Assembly: GCA_030685235.1 (NCBI GenBank)
Contig: MU839123.1
Location: 266,131-330,130 of the forward strand
Length of the DNA stretch: 64,000 nucleotides
DNA from: Copromyces sp. CBS 386.78
Taxonomy: Eukaryota > Ascomycota > Sordariomycetes > Sordariales > Sordariaceae
Direction of reading: 5' to 3'
How positions within the stretch are numbered: the stretch's first letter is position 1; each line of letters opens with the position of its first letter. The notes below the pieces were generated by a model, which saw only the letters and a program-made list of their open reading frames with translations, did no database searches and was not told the DNA's origin. A program made the position numbers and the translations under genes. Shown piece by piece: positions 1-11,069 of the stretch.

Positions 1-3000
1 CCGGTCTAGAAGGACGCCGCCTCCACAGTCTCTTACTGTGCAGCCGGTGACGTCTCCTCAAAGGGCCACCTCCAGCTATGAACCTGCGGCTACTGCTCCA
101 GCTCACAACTTTGCGCCACCACCTCGATCGCAGACCCAATCTCCTGGAGCGCTCTACGGGAACAGAAACGCAAAGCCTATTGACCCGATTCCTCGTCCTT
201 CGTCGGTCACCGACGCGACTTCGCCGCGGGCTGCCTTGTATTCTCCCATTACTATGCAACCTAGCTCCACTTTCCCTCCTATTGCCACGACTACCTCGCG
301 CCCGCGTGGCAACACTCAGAATTTCAACCTGGTGCCCCCGACAGATGGTAGAGAGCACGATCCCCTACAGAGATGGCGTGGTGTTCCTCTTATCTCATGG
401 GGCGTAGGTGGAACTCTGGTGACAATGTTTCCCAAGGACGTGCCGCGATATGGCATGGGCTCAACGGCCCCCATGGTTATTCGTAGCCCGGGAGAAGTCA
501 AGATCAAGAGCATGAAGGACATAGAGCCGATGGAGGAGCGTTTGGCCAAATTCCCCGGTCCTTTGAAGGGGAAGTCGAAGAAGAAGGAGACCATCACCTG
601 GTTGACAAACGGCATTGAGGCACTGGAGAAGACTTTGCCTACCAACCTGTCTCATCAGCTCAACCCGTCTCATGAGGACAAGCGGGCAACAGAGAGACTC
701 TTGCTTTGGAAGATTCTGAGGGTCTTTGTCGAGCATGATGGCGTGTTGGAAGGTAACCCGACCGTTAACCAAGCTGTGCGCGAAATCCTGTACCCGGAGG
801 CTTCAGTCATTGGTGGTCAGCCTAAGTTCGCGAATGCCCTGAACCCATCAGGATTGGGCAACTCTGCCACTACTTCGCTACAGGCCGACTCAGTCGACTC
901 TTCCGCTGTTGAGCAAATCCGCAATCATCTCGTCAGTGGTGACAGTGAGAAAGCTGTTTGGGCTGCGGTCGATAAGCGGCTGTGGGGCCATGCGTTCCTG
1001 CTGGCCAACGCCCTCAACCCTGACTTGTATAAGCGGGTCGCTCAAGAGTTTGTCAAGAACGAGGTAAACTCCACTGGTCACAACAATGAGTCGCTCGCCG
1101 CTCTTTATGATGTCCTCTCTGGCAACCACGAGGAAAGCGTGGACGAGCTGGTGCCTGCCCATGCCCGTGCCGGTCTTCAGCTCGTGGCCAAAGATTCCTC
1201 TTCTGGTCCCTCCAAGGACGCCATGGGTGGTCTTGATAAGTGGCGCGAAACCCTCTCTTTGGTCCTCAGCAACAGGACCCCTGATGATGCCCGGGCCATG
1301 AACTCTTTGGGCAACTTGCTCTCAGGTTATGGAAGGGCAGAGGCGGCTCATATCTGCTTCTTGTTTGCCAGAAGCCAAACAATTTTTGGTGGCCTGGATA
1401 ACCCAAACTCCAACTTCGTGCTTGTTGGGTCTGACCATAGGAGGCAGGCTGACCAGTTCGCAAAGGAGATGGAGCCTCTTTTGTTGAGCGAGGTTTATGA
1501 GTATGGCCAAAGCCTTGCTGGTGGTACTGTGCCCGTCAGCAATCCTCATTTGGCGGCGTACAAACTGCAACACGCGTATGCTCTGGCCGAGTACGGCTTC
1601 AGAGACAAGGCGCTTCAGTACTGCGAGGCTATTATGGCTGCCATCACTGCGCAGACGAAGCGCTCCCCTTACTACCATGCTATCCTTGAGGTCTATGTCG
1701 ACGACTTGACGAAGCGATTGAAGCAGGCACCCAAGGAGGAATCAAACTCTTGGATCCCGAAGCCTAGCATGAACAAGGTATCTGATTCCATGTGGAACCG
1801 GTTCAACAAGTTCGTCGCTGGAGATGACAACGAGGATGGCAGTAAGGGCTCACCTGACGCTATGGGAGAATCCGGTCCCTTCGCACGGATCGCCGGAGGA
1901 ACCCCGACCATCAGTCGCTCACCCTCCTTCAACAACCTCGAGACTTTTGGCGCGGCCATTCCCACCTATGGCATGCCAACTGTTCCCGCGACAAACGGTC
2001 CCAACATGTTCTCTCCTCCCGCCACCCGGACGGCTTCACGCTACGCACCAGGCGCTGCTCGACCGTCGACTCCGAACTATAACCCCTATGAGACGAACTC
2101 TCCATATGCGCCTCGCTCATCAATGGAACGGGCCTCGGGCGAGTACAGCAGAAGCTCGGTTGAGCTTCCCCGTCGGTCTTTGGATTCTCAGCGGGGTTAT
2201 GCGCACAGCAGCTACGCTCCCAACCGTACATCTTCGCCTGCTCAGCCATATACACCTTATGGCACGACGCCACAGGAACCATCCTACCCTCTGCCTAACA
2301 TGCAGCCTCAGCCAAGTTTGACATCCCCACCGGCTACCACCTCTGGTTATCAACCCTTCACTCCACAAAACAATGTCCAGGCAAATGATGAGCCTGCTCA
2401 CGAGCCCACATCTGCCCCGTCAACCGGCTACCAGCCGCCATCGTACGGCGGGTATGAGCCTCCGTCGTTCACCCCTTACGAGGCCCCCATGACCAACAAC
2501 GAGGAGGGTGCCTCCAAGGAAAATGGTGACGCTAGCCAGGGTGGTGAAGCTTTCAACACCTTTGAGCCCCCGTCATTCCAGCCATATAGCTATGAGCCGC
2601 CTTCTTACGAGCCGGACACTCAGCCTTCGAAGGACGATGAATCAGAGGAGGAGAAGCCTAAACCGAAGAAGAAGGGCCCCATGTACGATGATGATGACGA
2701 TGACTTCGCTGCGGCGCCAAAGCCTGCTGGCAAGTCCAAGGCCGAGATTGACCGGGAGAACGAGGAGATGGTCCGTCGGATCGCCGAAGAAGAAGGTTAG
2801 TACCATCAGTCCACTTCAACTCTCAAACATATCACTAACATGTACCCCCAGCCAAACGCGCCGCAGAAGCCAAAGCCGCCAAGAAGGGATGGGGCTTCAC
2901 CAGCTGGTTTGGCAAGAAGGAGGCTGCCGCTGCTGACGCCGCCGCCGCAAACAGCCCCGGCAAGCCCATCCGCGCCAAGCTGGGCGAGGCCAACTCCTTC

Positions 3001-3519
3001 TACTACGACCCCGAGCAAAAGCGGTGGGTCAACAAGAACGCCAGCCCCGGAGACCAAGCCGCCAAAAAGGCCACGCCGCCACCGCCCAGGGGCGGCATCC
3101 CGCGCTCATCCGCCTCCAGCCCTGCTCCTCCCATGGGCATGGGCGGCAGCGCCCCCAACACCCCCGGCCGCGCCAGCGCCCCACCTGCTGGTCCGCCTAG
3201 ACCGGCGGTGCTCACGTCTTCGGCTTCGGAGAATATCATTGCTTCTGGCCCACCTAGTGCTGTTGGTCCTCCCACACCGGGTGGTATCAATGGGCCCCCT
3301 AGTGCGGGGCTGTTGTCACCCGGTATGGCCACGGCGCTGCAGCGTACAACGTCGAGCACGAGCGCGGCGAGCGCGCCGCCTACTGGTGTTGGTGCTAGTA
3401 AACCGTTGAGCACGACGAGTAGTATTGATGATTTGTTGGGGGCGGCCGGGCCGAGGAAGAGGGGCGAGGCGAAGAAACCGAGGAAGGCGGCCAGGTATGT
3501 GGATGTTATGCAGAAGTAG
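1..3519 (+). CDS. sec16: COPII coat assembly protein Sec16, 3' part of gene
   Basis: Sec16 is the peripheral scaffold of ER exit sites that organises COPII vesicle budding. The frame is open from base 2, so the N-terminus lies upstream; at least 1153 residues are in the window. Exons are <1..2795 and 2852..3519, with a 56-base intron (GTTAGT donor, CTAAC branch, CCCAG acceptor) that joins in phase. Visible parts in order: a Ser/Pro-rich stretch; the conserved central domain at about 0.3-0.5 kb; the helical Sec16 C-terminal (ACE1-type) domain at about 0.65-1.75 kb, with [14 protein letters not shown] and the following helical repeats; a long Pro/Tyr/Ser-rich tail with PPSYEP-like repeats; an acidic-basic patch; and a final conserved segment containing [10 protein letters not shown] and ending RYVDVMQK. 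That closing motif is family-typical and confirms exon 2. It converges on the minus-strand HUS1 gene. Confidence 0.93.
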
Positions 3520-4655
3520 GGGTTGGATGGGTGTCAAGAAAGCTGTTGTATAAAGGTTAGTTTAACGTTAGATTGGATTGGATTGTTTTTGTAATGCAAA
3601 CAGAGTGTACTACGTAATGAATCAAGAGGTTGATGATGTCTTTTGGGAAGAAGGGTGAATTCTTAAGTTGCGCGAGTGTTGAGTGAAGAGGAGGTTGGTT
3701 GGGTCTGTACCTATCTAGTGGCTGTGTGTGCTCATTCAACTATTCAGAAGGCACTTGTCAACCAACTCCTGTGTCTGGCCTCCACAACTGCAAGTTGATG
3801 TTGATATTGGTCAATCCATCTCCTGATCAAGACGGGATGGATGGATGGATGGTAGGTCTTGGCAAACAACGGGTACAGTAACCTCCCCCAAACTCATAAA
3901 AAAGGGGGGTTTGTTTACATTGCGACTCACTCAGCACCTGTCTGTCTGTCTTCATCCATCCACATCTACAAAGCGGAAGGATATCACACGGGTATATACG
4001 AGCGGCCCGACGCGTCCAGCTACACTAAAGTGACACCAAAACAATCAACCCTCTGTTTCTGTTAATGTATACAAATAATTGAAGCTAGGTAACCAAATGA
4101 TCCAAGACACAACAACACAACTCAACCAACCCAGATTGAAGAAGAAAAAAGAAACGAGGAGAAAAGGGGATAAAGGAAGGTGCAGCAGAAGAAAAAAAAA
4201 AGAAAGAAAGAAAAGAAAAAGTGTGACCCGCACACCGGATCCGAACCGGTATCCTTCGGTTTATTTGGTCAATCATTAGAATAATAGGTCGACTTCATGC
4301 CTGATGTTGATTATTCTCATCTTACATACCCTTTATATATGGTTAGGCAAAGTGACGATGATTCTTGTTGCCTGTTGATGTTGACATGACCTCTTGGTAA
4401 TGTAGATTATTCCGGTGCTATACCTATGCTCTGAAGTCTGAACTGGTTTCCAGCTTGCTTTATGCCCGTATGCACACCATGTTTGTATGTCCAGTATACC
4501 GTCCTTTAACTCCGGGCTTATAACATCAAGATGGCCAGCCTCGTGGAGCTTTGCCTGTAGTTGTACCGCCATTTCCGTCCCACTCCGTGTAACGCCATAA
4601 AGACCAAACCTCTTCCCGGTATAGGTAGTAGTAGCAGTAACCCTCACTCAGAAGA
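3520..4655. other. Intergenic region between convergent SEC16 and HUS1
   Basis: No coding frame with family resemblance is visible. The stretch holds the 3' ends of both flanking genes, a short GGAT tandem run near 3836-3851 and a purine-rich A/G tract at about 4138-4215. A T-arm-like palindrome at 4226-4252 was examined and not accepted as a tRNA. Confidence 0.6.
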
Positions 4656-5447
4656 TTAAGTGCTATAACTAGTAACGTAGTACTGTTGTCACGCGAGATG
4701 TTAGTAACAGGTTCAAACTTGGGCCAAGAATCACAAGGGGAAAAACTCACAGTAACAACATCCTCCCCATCCCCGTCTCCTCCGCCCCTCCCCGCCCCCA
4801 CCCCCGGAAAATCATCATCATCAACCTTCCGCACATAAACATACAAAATCAGCGCATGCTCATGCGTAAAGCACGCAATGACTCTGCTCCCCTCCAGCCT
4901 GCCGACACTCAACACCCTGCTCCAATCCTTCCCATCGACCCTAACCGTCGCCCACTTCTCCGGCCCGGCCTCCCTGTATTTGCTAGACGGATGCTCCTCA
5001 ATCGGCACCGTTAGCTGCGCCGGGTCTAGCTCCGGGTTCTCGAGGCAGCCTTCCCAGACACTCGTAATATCCAGGGTGTCGGCTATCAGCCTGAGCCTCA
5101 AGGAGCCGTGCATGTTGGCACTTAGCTCCAATTTCGGGTGCTGTGCTTCTTTTCTAGCAGAGGCAGAGGCCGTAGTGATGGCCAGCTTGGTGAACCGGTC
5201 CGAGATGTTTTTGAGTTGCAGCAGGGGCGGGAGAAGGATGTGCACGTCTGGCTCGCGCACTTTCGGCTGCATGATGGTCTCGACGGTGTCCGGGTGCAGG
5301 ACCCGCACGGGGATGTCCTGCGTGATGACCTTTTCGCGCTCGCGCTTGAGGGTTAGTTCGAGGGATTCTTGGGGGTAGAGGGAGTTGTTGTTTTCGGAGA
5401 AGGGGTCGTTGTCGTAGTCGTCCGTTCGGTCCATGGAGTCGGCGTTT

Positions 5448-5533
<86 letters not shown>

Positions 5534-5991
5534 GCTGCGACGGGAGGGTGCGTCCTTGGTCATGGTGTGGATGGTCATGGAGAGCATGGGGATGCCGTCG
5601 CGCTTGGTGAGACGGAGGCTGGCGTGGTTGCTGTTGAGGGCGGATTTCAGGGCTCGTTGGAGCGGGCCCAGGGGAAGTTCTAGGTTGATGGTGTTGCTGG
5701 CTTCGGCGGATTGGATGTGGTAGCTGTCGAAGATGGTGTCGACCGAGAAGGAGGCCCATACTTGGGACCCGGTGTCGGGGATGACGGTGAACCTAACTGT
5801 ATCATCGTCGAGCCGGACCCAGGCGATCTTTTCTAGAGTGTTGAGGGCGGCTACAAGCTCTGGGGAGGGAAACGCAGGTTAGAAGCAGAAGAAGGAGATG
5901 GTGAAGATATGTGTTCGAAGGAGGTGGGCAATTGGGATGGGGACTCACTGGAGAAGGTACGGATATTTCTGAGTTCTGTTTTGAAGCGCAT
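4656..5991 (-). CDS. hus1: Checkpoint protein HUS1 (9-1-1 clamp subunit)
   Basis: HUS1 forms the Rad9-Rad1-Hus1 sliding clamp loaded at damaged DNA to activate checkpoint kinase signalling. Three exons on the minus strand, 5949..5991, 4751..5859 and 4656..4682, give 1179 bases (392 residues). Exon 1 begins MRFKTELRNIRTFS, typical of the family. Exon 2 carries LVAALNTLEKIAWVRLDDDTVRF and the rest of the clamp fold. The last exon codes only eight residues (YYVTSYST) and supplies the conserved C-terminal strand, comparable to the QYFIPALS end of animal HUS1. Both introns have GTGAGT donors and join in phase. The odd feature is an uninterrupted run of 28 Asn at about residues 124-151, encoded by a pure AAC repeat and followed by an Asp/Asn-rich patch. 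It probably sits in a loop between the clamp lobes (inference). Confidence 0.9.
5450..5533. repeat. Pure trinucleotide microsatellite inside HUS1, (GTT)28 on + strand
   Basis: Twenty-eight uninterrupted GTT units on the plus strand read as AAC (Asn) codons of HUS1. The long valine and leucine runs in the other frames here are shadows of this repeat. The unit length keeps the HUS1 frame whatever the copy number. Confidence 0.97.
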
Positions 5992-6492
5992 CTTTCCGGG
6001 ACTCTATAACAATAACCATACGACCCAATGCTAGAGGATACAAACGAGTAATGGTAGGCGACAGAGAACTGAAAGAATTGATGTGAAGTTGAAGTAGGAT
6101 GCCATTGACGGAAGGTGGGGATTTGATCACCAACTAAGAGCCCTGCTAGCGCGGGGTTGCCGCCTGTAGCGTCCCTATAAGATGTCCCTGGCCCCGGCAT
6201 AAGGCTCCATTCGTACCTGCCTGCCTGCTATAGACTATCCTGACTCTTCAAATGTACATTCCGATCCGTTGCTCTTCCCATCCAACGAAATCCAACGAAG
6301 GAGAAGACAAAAGCACCCACAACATCCCTTAGTGAGCCTGGGTATAGTAGAAAGGAAACCTACTCCCGTCCCAGGCCAAGGTATGCCATCCCTAGATATC
6401 TAGACCATCTGAACTTTCGAGATTGCGATTGAAGACTTGGTCCCTCTCTAGCAGACCATCTTCCACACAAACAAGACTGACTGAGCCAGGCC
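5992..6492. other. Intergenic: HUS1 upstream region and 3' flank of RING gene
   Basis: This 0.5 kb separates two minus-strand genes. It should contain the HUS1 promoter and 5' UTR and the 3' UTR of the RING gene. No further gene is visible. Confidence 0.5.
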
Positions 6493-7338
6493 TTACTTGG
6501 TGGAGGGACCCAAACTGAGACTTGTCAACGCCTGCCTATCCCACCACCACTCCCACTCATAATCCCTCGCGCCATTCCAGTTGTTATCGAATCGACGTTC
6601 GAATCGAGTCTCGAACCGAGCGGTTGCGTACTCTGCATCGTTCCACCTGTCGTCCATCGCCAGTGATGAACTAAACATCTTTTTCAGCAAAAGCTTCCAC
6701 CTCGACGTGCGCTGTCGTTTCCTGACGTGTCTCGCGGCCACCACTTTATGCCCGCTCGCAATCATCTCCGCGCAATACGCACAGTTGTACTGCATGGATC
6801 TCATGACGAGGGCTCGGATGGTCTCTCGGTTGATCTTGGCGGCGTTGCGGCCCTCGGTGACGAACAAGGCGGGCAGGACGGGATGGCCACAGCCGTGGAC
6901 GAGCGAGTATCGGCACATGGGGCATTGCGGTCGGTCGTAGGCCACCATCTGGATGTAGTGCTTGATGCAGCGGCTCCCAAACATGTGTCCGCACGGCAGG
7001 ACGCTCCAGCTCTCGACGATGCCTTCGGAGCTGGGAAAGCCGATCTCTTCGTGGCAGATGGGGCACATCTTGTCTGCGGGATCGGTTTCCTTTTCGGATT
7101 GTGCCTCGGCCTGCTTCTCTTTGACTCTCTCGGTCCAGCCGCTGTTCTTGCCTTTCGACGAGGCGAGCGGCTTGTTGGCTGGGGCAGCCAGGGCCCGGTG
7201 ATCGAATAGTACTCGGCTCATGATGGTGTCGCGGATTGCTTCGATTAAGCCGTAGAGTTGGGACAAGATCCAGAGAGAGATAGCTATAAGAACTCCGAAG
7301 GGAGGTTCAGCCAAGTGTAAGAAGATGAATTCGAGCAT
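6493..7338 (-). CDS. RING-finger protein with N-terminal membrane segment (putative E3 ubiquitin ligase)
   Basis: Single-exon gene of 281 residues. Residues 1-35 are strongly hydrophobic with a likely single transmembrane helix (PPFGVLIAISLWILSQLYG), suggesting a membrane anchor. A RING-type zinc-binding domain follows at about residues 92-142: C92-x2-C95, then C116-G-H118-x5-C124 and C139-x2-C142 in the context LPCGHMFGSRCI and CPMC. The site after Phe120, usually His or Cys in RING fingers, is Gly121; His127 could be the substitute ligand. Proteins with this fold usually act as E3 ubiquitin ligases. The downstream part is basic and contains an arginine/aromatic-rich tail. A specific orthologue is not recognised, and substrate and membrane are unknown. 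Confidence 0.8.
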   Translation of the reverse strand: MLEFIFLHLAEPPFGVLIAISLWILSQLYGLIEAIRDTIMSRVLFDHRALAAPANKPLASSKGKNSGWTERVKEKQAEAQSEKETDPADKMCPICHEEIGFPSSEGIVESWSVLPCGHMFGSRCIKHYIQMVAYDRPQCPMCRYSLVHGCGHPVLPALFVTEGRNAAKINRETIRALVMRSMQYNCAYCAEMIASGHKVVAARHVRKRQRTSRWKLLLKKMFSSSLAMDDRWNDAEYATARFETRFERRFDNNWNGARDYEWEWWWDRQALTSLSLGPSTK

Positions 7339-8966
7339 TTGGTGTAACGGTGGTTTGACACCAACAAGATAAGGTTGGTTGGTTGGGGGCAGGGGTCAGA
7401 TGAAAAGGTTATATCGGAATGTCTCGCTGAGGTGGGCGTTGGCACGCGCATAGGAGGCTGAAAAGGGTGGGCAACAAGGTCACCTCAACAAGAGAAGGGG
7501 AGAAGGATCACGATGTGGCAAAAAGATGGTTTCGTGAAGGTGTTGTCTGAGGACGAACAGAGCATTTCAATAGGGGAAATTGTCTTTCTTACCTCGGGCA
7601 ATGCGTTTAGCTTCCCTCCGATGTTATCTGTTGCAGCCGGCTCGTCTCCGTCAGTATCAGGAGTTCAAATGTCGAGTTCGTGACACCGAATCTACGTCAA
7701 GGCCTGCGATCCTCGGCGTGCCGACTGCTTCGATGCGGAAAAGAATAAAAACAACAAAAAGCCGAGGAGGTGACGGTAGTAATACCGATGTATGTCGGCA
7801 GTGGATGTGTGGTTGAGTGCAGTTTTTAGCTTCGCAAGCTACCAATGAATGATGTGCCTGGAGGTGCATAAACCGGGCAATGAAGAGGAGGAAGATTTGG
7901 AAGTCCTTCTTTCTCTTGAAACAACCACAAGGCAGACTCACGGACGGACGCTTGGGTCAGTCGTTCACATTTGGGTCGGCAACCACCAAAACAAACCCCC
8001 AGGTTCAGCCAATCAAACCATCCAGAACCATCAGCATGATCAAGCCAGCCCGAACCGCTGGGCATCCGAAAAGTCAGATAGCCCATCCCACGTGCTGTGA
8101 TAGAGATAAGCATAACGGGTGATCTTTCGAGGTTGATATCTCGGTAGCTTTCTGAGGATATTTCATCTCATCATGCTAGACGATGGTATGCGACAAGTCC
8201 CACATGTCCAAGTCTGTACCCACCTCATCCCTATTACGAGCTTGCATCAAATGATGCCCCAAGCTGCAGGAGGATATCAACCACCCCTCATGACGAAAAG
8301 ACGAAGTAAAAAAGAGCCGGGATATAGTGTCATGGCACTGCTATCTTTTCAACAACAGATGCAGAGAAACCCGAACTCGGTCGGTCTCCCTTGCACATGT
8401 TCCTGACATGTTGGCTACCAACGATGAGGCACAACAGTGAAGCATCCTGGTCCGCAACAACCAAGGTATCTCTGATAGCATGTCTGTCAAAGCTTTGCTT
8501 ATCTGGCCTGGGATCCGGACTGTCACCCAGAAGCAATGGCTGATTGATATTATCGAAGGAATCATAGGTACCGAAACGACAAACGCCCACATATGAGTTG
8601 AGGTCCGATGTGAAAGATGATGGTGAACTTATACACAGTAAGTTTTAGTGGTCCATAGTGGAGTCCCGCCAATACCGTGTGGGTCTGAATGTGTTTCATA
8701 CAGTATTTCAATGTTTCATTGGACGCAGAGACCGTGCCCCACTGAATGGCCTTATACTACTGGCATTTCTTGGCAAGCAGTGGCTCAAAGGACAAGCCAA
8801 AGATCATCGTCGCCTCCAATAATTACGCGACCGACAACTTCATCCCCGACAACACCCAACATCACTTTCCTCGGTGTCGCCCATCCCGCTGCTTGGGACA
8901 CGAACCGGCCGACGCTTTGTCGGCAAATTTTCGACCCTTCAGATTACCGATCCCAGTCGCTTCACC
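7339..8966. other. Intergenic: divergent promoter of RING gene and ESS2
   Basis: About 1.6 kb between a minus-strand and a plus-strand gene. Several short open frames occur on both strands, but none shows domain resemblance, and overlapping frames on both strands are equally long. I see no RNA gene. It presumably carries both promoters. Confidence 0.5.
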
Positions 8967-10352
8967 ATGGCTTCAGAACCACCGATGTCGACGGCGCTCG
9001 TCCGCAAGAGGACCGACACCGAGTTGATGCCACCGCCGCCCCCTGCGAAAAAGATCAAACGACCAAAGAGAGTCATTGATGAAGACAGTTATACCGACGC
9101 CCTATCGCACATCATTGCTCGCGACTTCTTCCCAGGTCTACAAGAAGCAGAGTCACAGAGAGAGTATTTGGACGCCCTAGAATCAAAGGATCCAGAATGG
9201 ATTTCGAGCGCCACCCAGCGTCTGCAGCAAGCCATGACCCCCGGCCGGCATCAGACACCTAACCGCCCCTTCCATTCCGCGTCATCAGGCCCCGGTTCCG
9301 AAACGCCCATGGGCTACGCCGGCGACACCCCGATGAGTACGATATCCTCGAGAACCGTGCAGGAAAAGAGCAAGCTCGACACGAACATGAGCCTGGGCGC
9401 ATTCCAGGCAAAGTACACCAGCGAAGACAACGAGAGTTTCTACAAGTTGCTGGATAAGCAGAATCAGAAGAGGGCGGAAAAGCACGCTTGGCTGTGGAAC
9501 GGGAACAAGTTACCTTCGAAGCAACAACTCAAGCAAAGGGAGGTGGAACAGAAGCTGCTCGAGAGCGGAAAGAGTCTGGTAGATGATGGATTTAAGAAGG
9601 ACCGCCTCGCGATCAAGAGCAAGGATGATGACCGGCCAGCTGCCCCGGCGCATTGGAAAGCAAAACCGAACAACGAACTGATGTTCGTACCGGAAGGCGT
9701 GGACGGGGTGTTGGAGACGCCGGCGGAGCAGGCGCAAAGAGAATCACGAGCCGAGCCGAAGAGGATCATGTACGAAAACACACGAGTTCCGCAACCTTAT
9801 GTGCCTCCAGAAGATAACCGAACAAGGGCTTCATCACCGTCACTCTCAGATATCAGGAATGCGATTGCGGGCAATCGACGTGCTTGCGATACGGAGACCA
9901 GCGTCGGAGGAGGTGGCGAGACACCGCGGATCAACGGTTACGCCTTTGTCGATGACGAAGAACCAGAGCCTCCGCGGAAAACATGCACAACATCACTCCC
10001 GGTTATCGATCTTGGTCCAGGCGATGCAACACCAAACCCGTTCCACCTTCAGGAGCAAAGAAAGAAAGAAGCGCTGCATCATCGTATGGTGGACCGGATA
10101 TCACAATCCAAAAGAACGTCCGCGAAACTGGGACTGACTGGAAAGGTGGAGCGTACGCCTATACCCAAATTCCCGAGTAGTCCCCGGGTTTCGGGCGGGC
10201 TGACGCCGGCTGCCCAAAGGTTATGGAGCAAGATTGGTAGCTCGGGGGGAAAGACTCCCAGCTCACCGTTTAGCGGTGAGATTACGAGGACACCAAGAGC
10301 TGCTACGCCGAAAGTCAAGAAGACATCTGGCTTGCGGAATCCGATGAAGTAA
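8967..10352 (+). CDS. ess2: Splicing factor ESS-2 / DGCR14 (Es2) homologue
   Basis: Nuclear protein of the Es2/DGCR14 family, associated with late (C-complex) spliceosomes. Single exon, 461 residues. The start is placed at 8967 because its context (CACCATGG) is a strong fungal initiation site and the protein then begins MASEPPMSTALVRKR; an in-frame ATG at 8874 would add 31 residues that look like leader sequence. Family hallmarks: IDEDSYTDALSHIIARDFFPGL near the N-terminus, NESFYKLLDKQNQKRAEKHAWLW in the middle, NELMFVPEG further on, and INGYAFVDDEEPEP followed by a C-terminal domain with TPAAQRLWSKIG and a Ser/Thr-Pro-rich basic tail. The length fits the family. Confidence 0.92.
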   Translation: MASEPPMSTALVRKRTDTELMPPPPPAKKIKRPKRVIDEDSYTDALSHIIARDFFPGLQEAESQREYLDALESKDPEWISSATQRLQQAMTPGRHQTPNRPFHSASSGPGSETPMGYAGDTPMSTISSRTVQEKSKLDTNMSLGAFQAKYTSEDNESFYKLLDKQNQKRAEKHAWLWNGNKLPSKQQLKQREVEQKLLESGKSLVDDGFKKDRLAIKSKDDDRPAAPAHWKAKPNNELMFVPEGVDGVLETPAEQAQRESRAEPKRIMYENTRVPQPYVPPEDNRTRASSPSLSDIRNAIAGNRRACDTETSVGGGGETPRINGYAFVDDEEPEPPRKTCTTSLPVIDLGPGDATPNPFHLQEQRKKEALHHRMVDRISQSKRTSAKLGLTGKVERTPIPKFPSSPRVSGGLTPAAQRLWSKIGSSGGKTPSSPFSGEITRTPRAATPKVKKTSGLRNPMK

Positions 10353-11069
10353 ACAAATGGGGGGGGATTATGGGTCGGTAGAAGGATGAACGGAGCGAAC
10401 TGTCTTTAAAAACAATATGATACCCAGACGACATGAGCGTCATACATGGAAGAATTGAGATTAGGTACTTGGAAGAAACATGATGGTTGGTAAGCCGGAT
10501 AGATGGCATATTGTTCTAGAACAAATGGGATCAGCGAAATGCCTAGACATAAACCATGTCAAAAATGATCACCAAGTTAAAAGTCTATATTATACATCAC
10601 GTATACGCCCCAGGTGGTCAGCGATGAGTTCTAGATGATGAAAGATCAAAGGAACAGGAGACGGAATTGTCGAGAATGGGTAAGGGTTACATTACCAAGT
10701 TTCCGGGTCAATACCACGCTAGCAGGGGCCCCTGGACCGTTTCTCACGATGCCGAGCCGGGTCCAAAAATTTGCGGCTCGACTTCGGCAGCCCAGGCGTC
10801 CCTTCGGTTCACTTCACAAGTCACTTTCAGCGCCCATCGTCCGCTATCTCTGGCACTTCATCCGCTGTCACTTCATATTTCTCCATGCCCACTCCACCGG
10901 ATTGAATGAGATGGGATGCGAATGAGAGAGTGAAACGTATCATTCCATAAAAGCCGACTAATACCTCAACCAACCTCATCCTTCCTTTCGTTGCTCTTTT
11001 TCAACTACGGCATTGATCGTGGTCTTCTCACAATCTTTTCGAAAATAAAAAACAATAAACGGAAAAAAC
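10353..11069. other. Intergenic between ESS2 and COQ8
   Basis: Holds the ESS2 3' UTR and the COQ8 promoter and leader; the last ~30 bases before the COQ8 ATG are A-rich, as is common for fungal leaders. No other gene is visible. Confidence 0.5.

Noticed and set aside
4217..4290. tRNA-like T-arm (ACCGG, 7-base loop, CCGGT) on the minus strand
   Set aside because: The loop lacks the usual A58 pattern, no complementary acceptor 5' strand lies at the right distance, and no D-arm or anticodon arm can be drawn.
5369..5723. Long poly-Val and poly-Leu open frames on the plus strand
   Set aside because: They are shadows of the (GTT)28 Asn repeat in HUS1 on the minus strand.
8874..8966. 31-residue N-terminal extension of ESS2
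   Set aside because: The ATG at 8967 has a much better context, and the family similarity starts after it. The upstream ATG remains possible but is not favoured.
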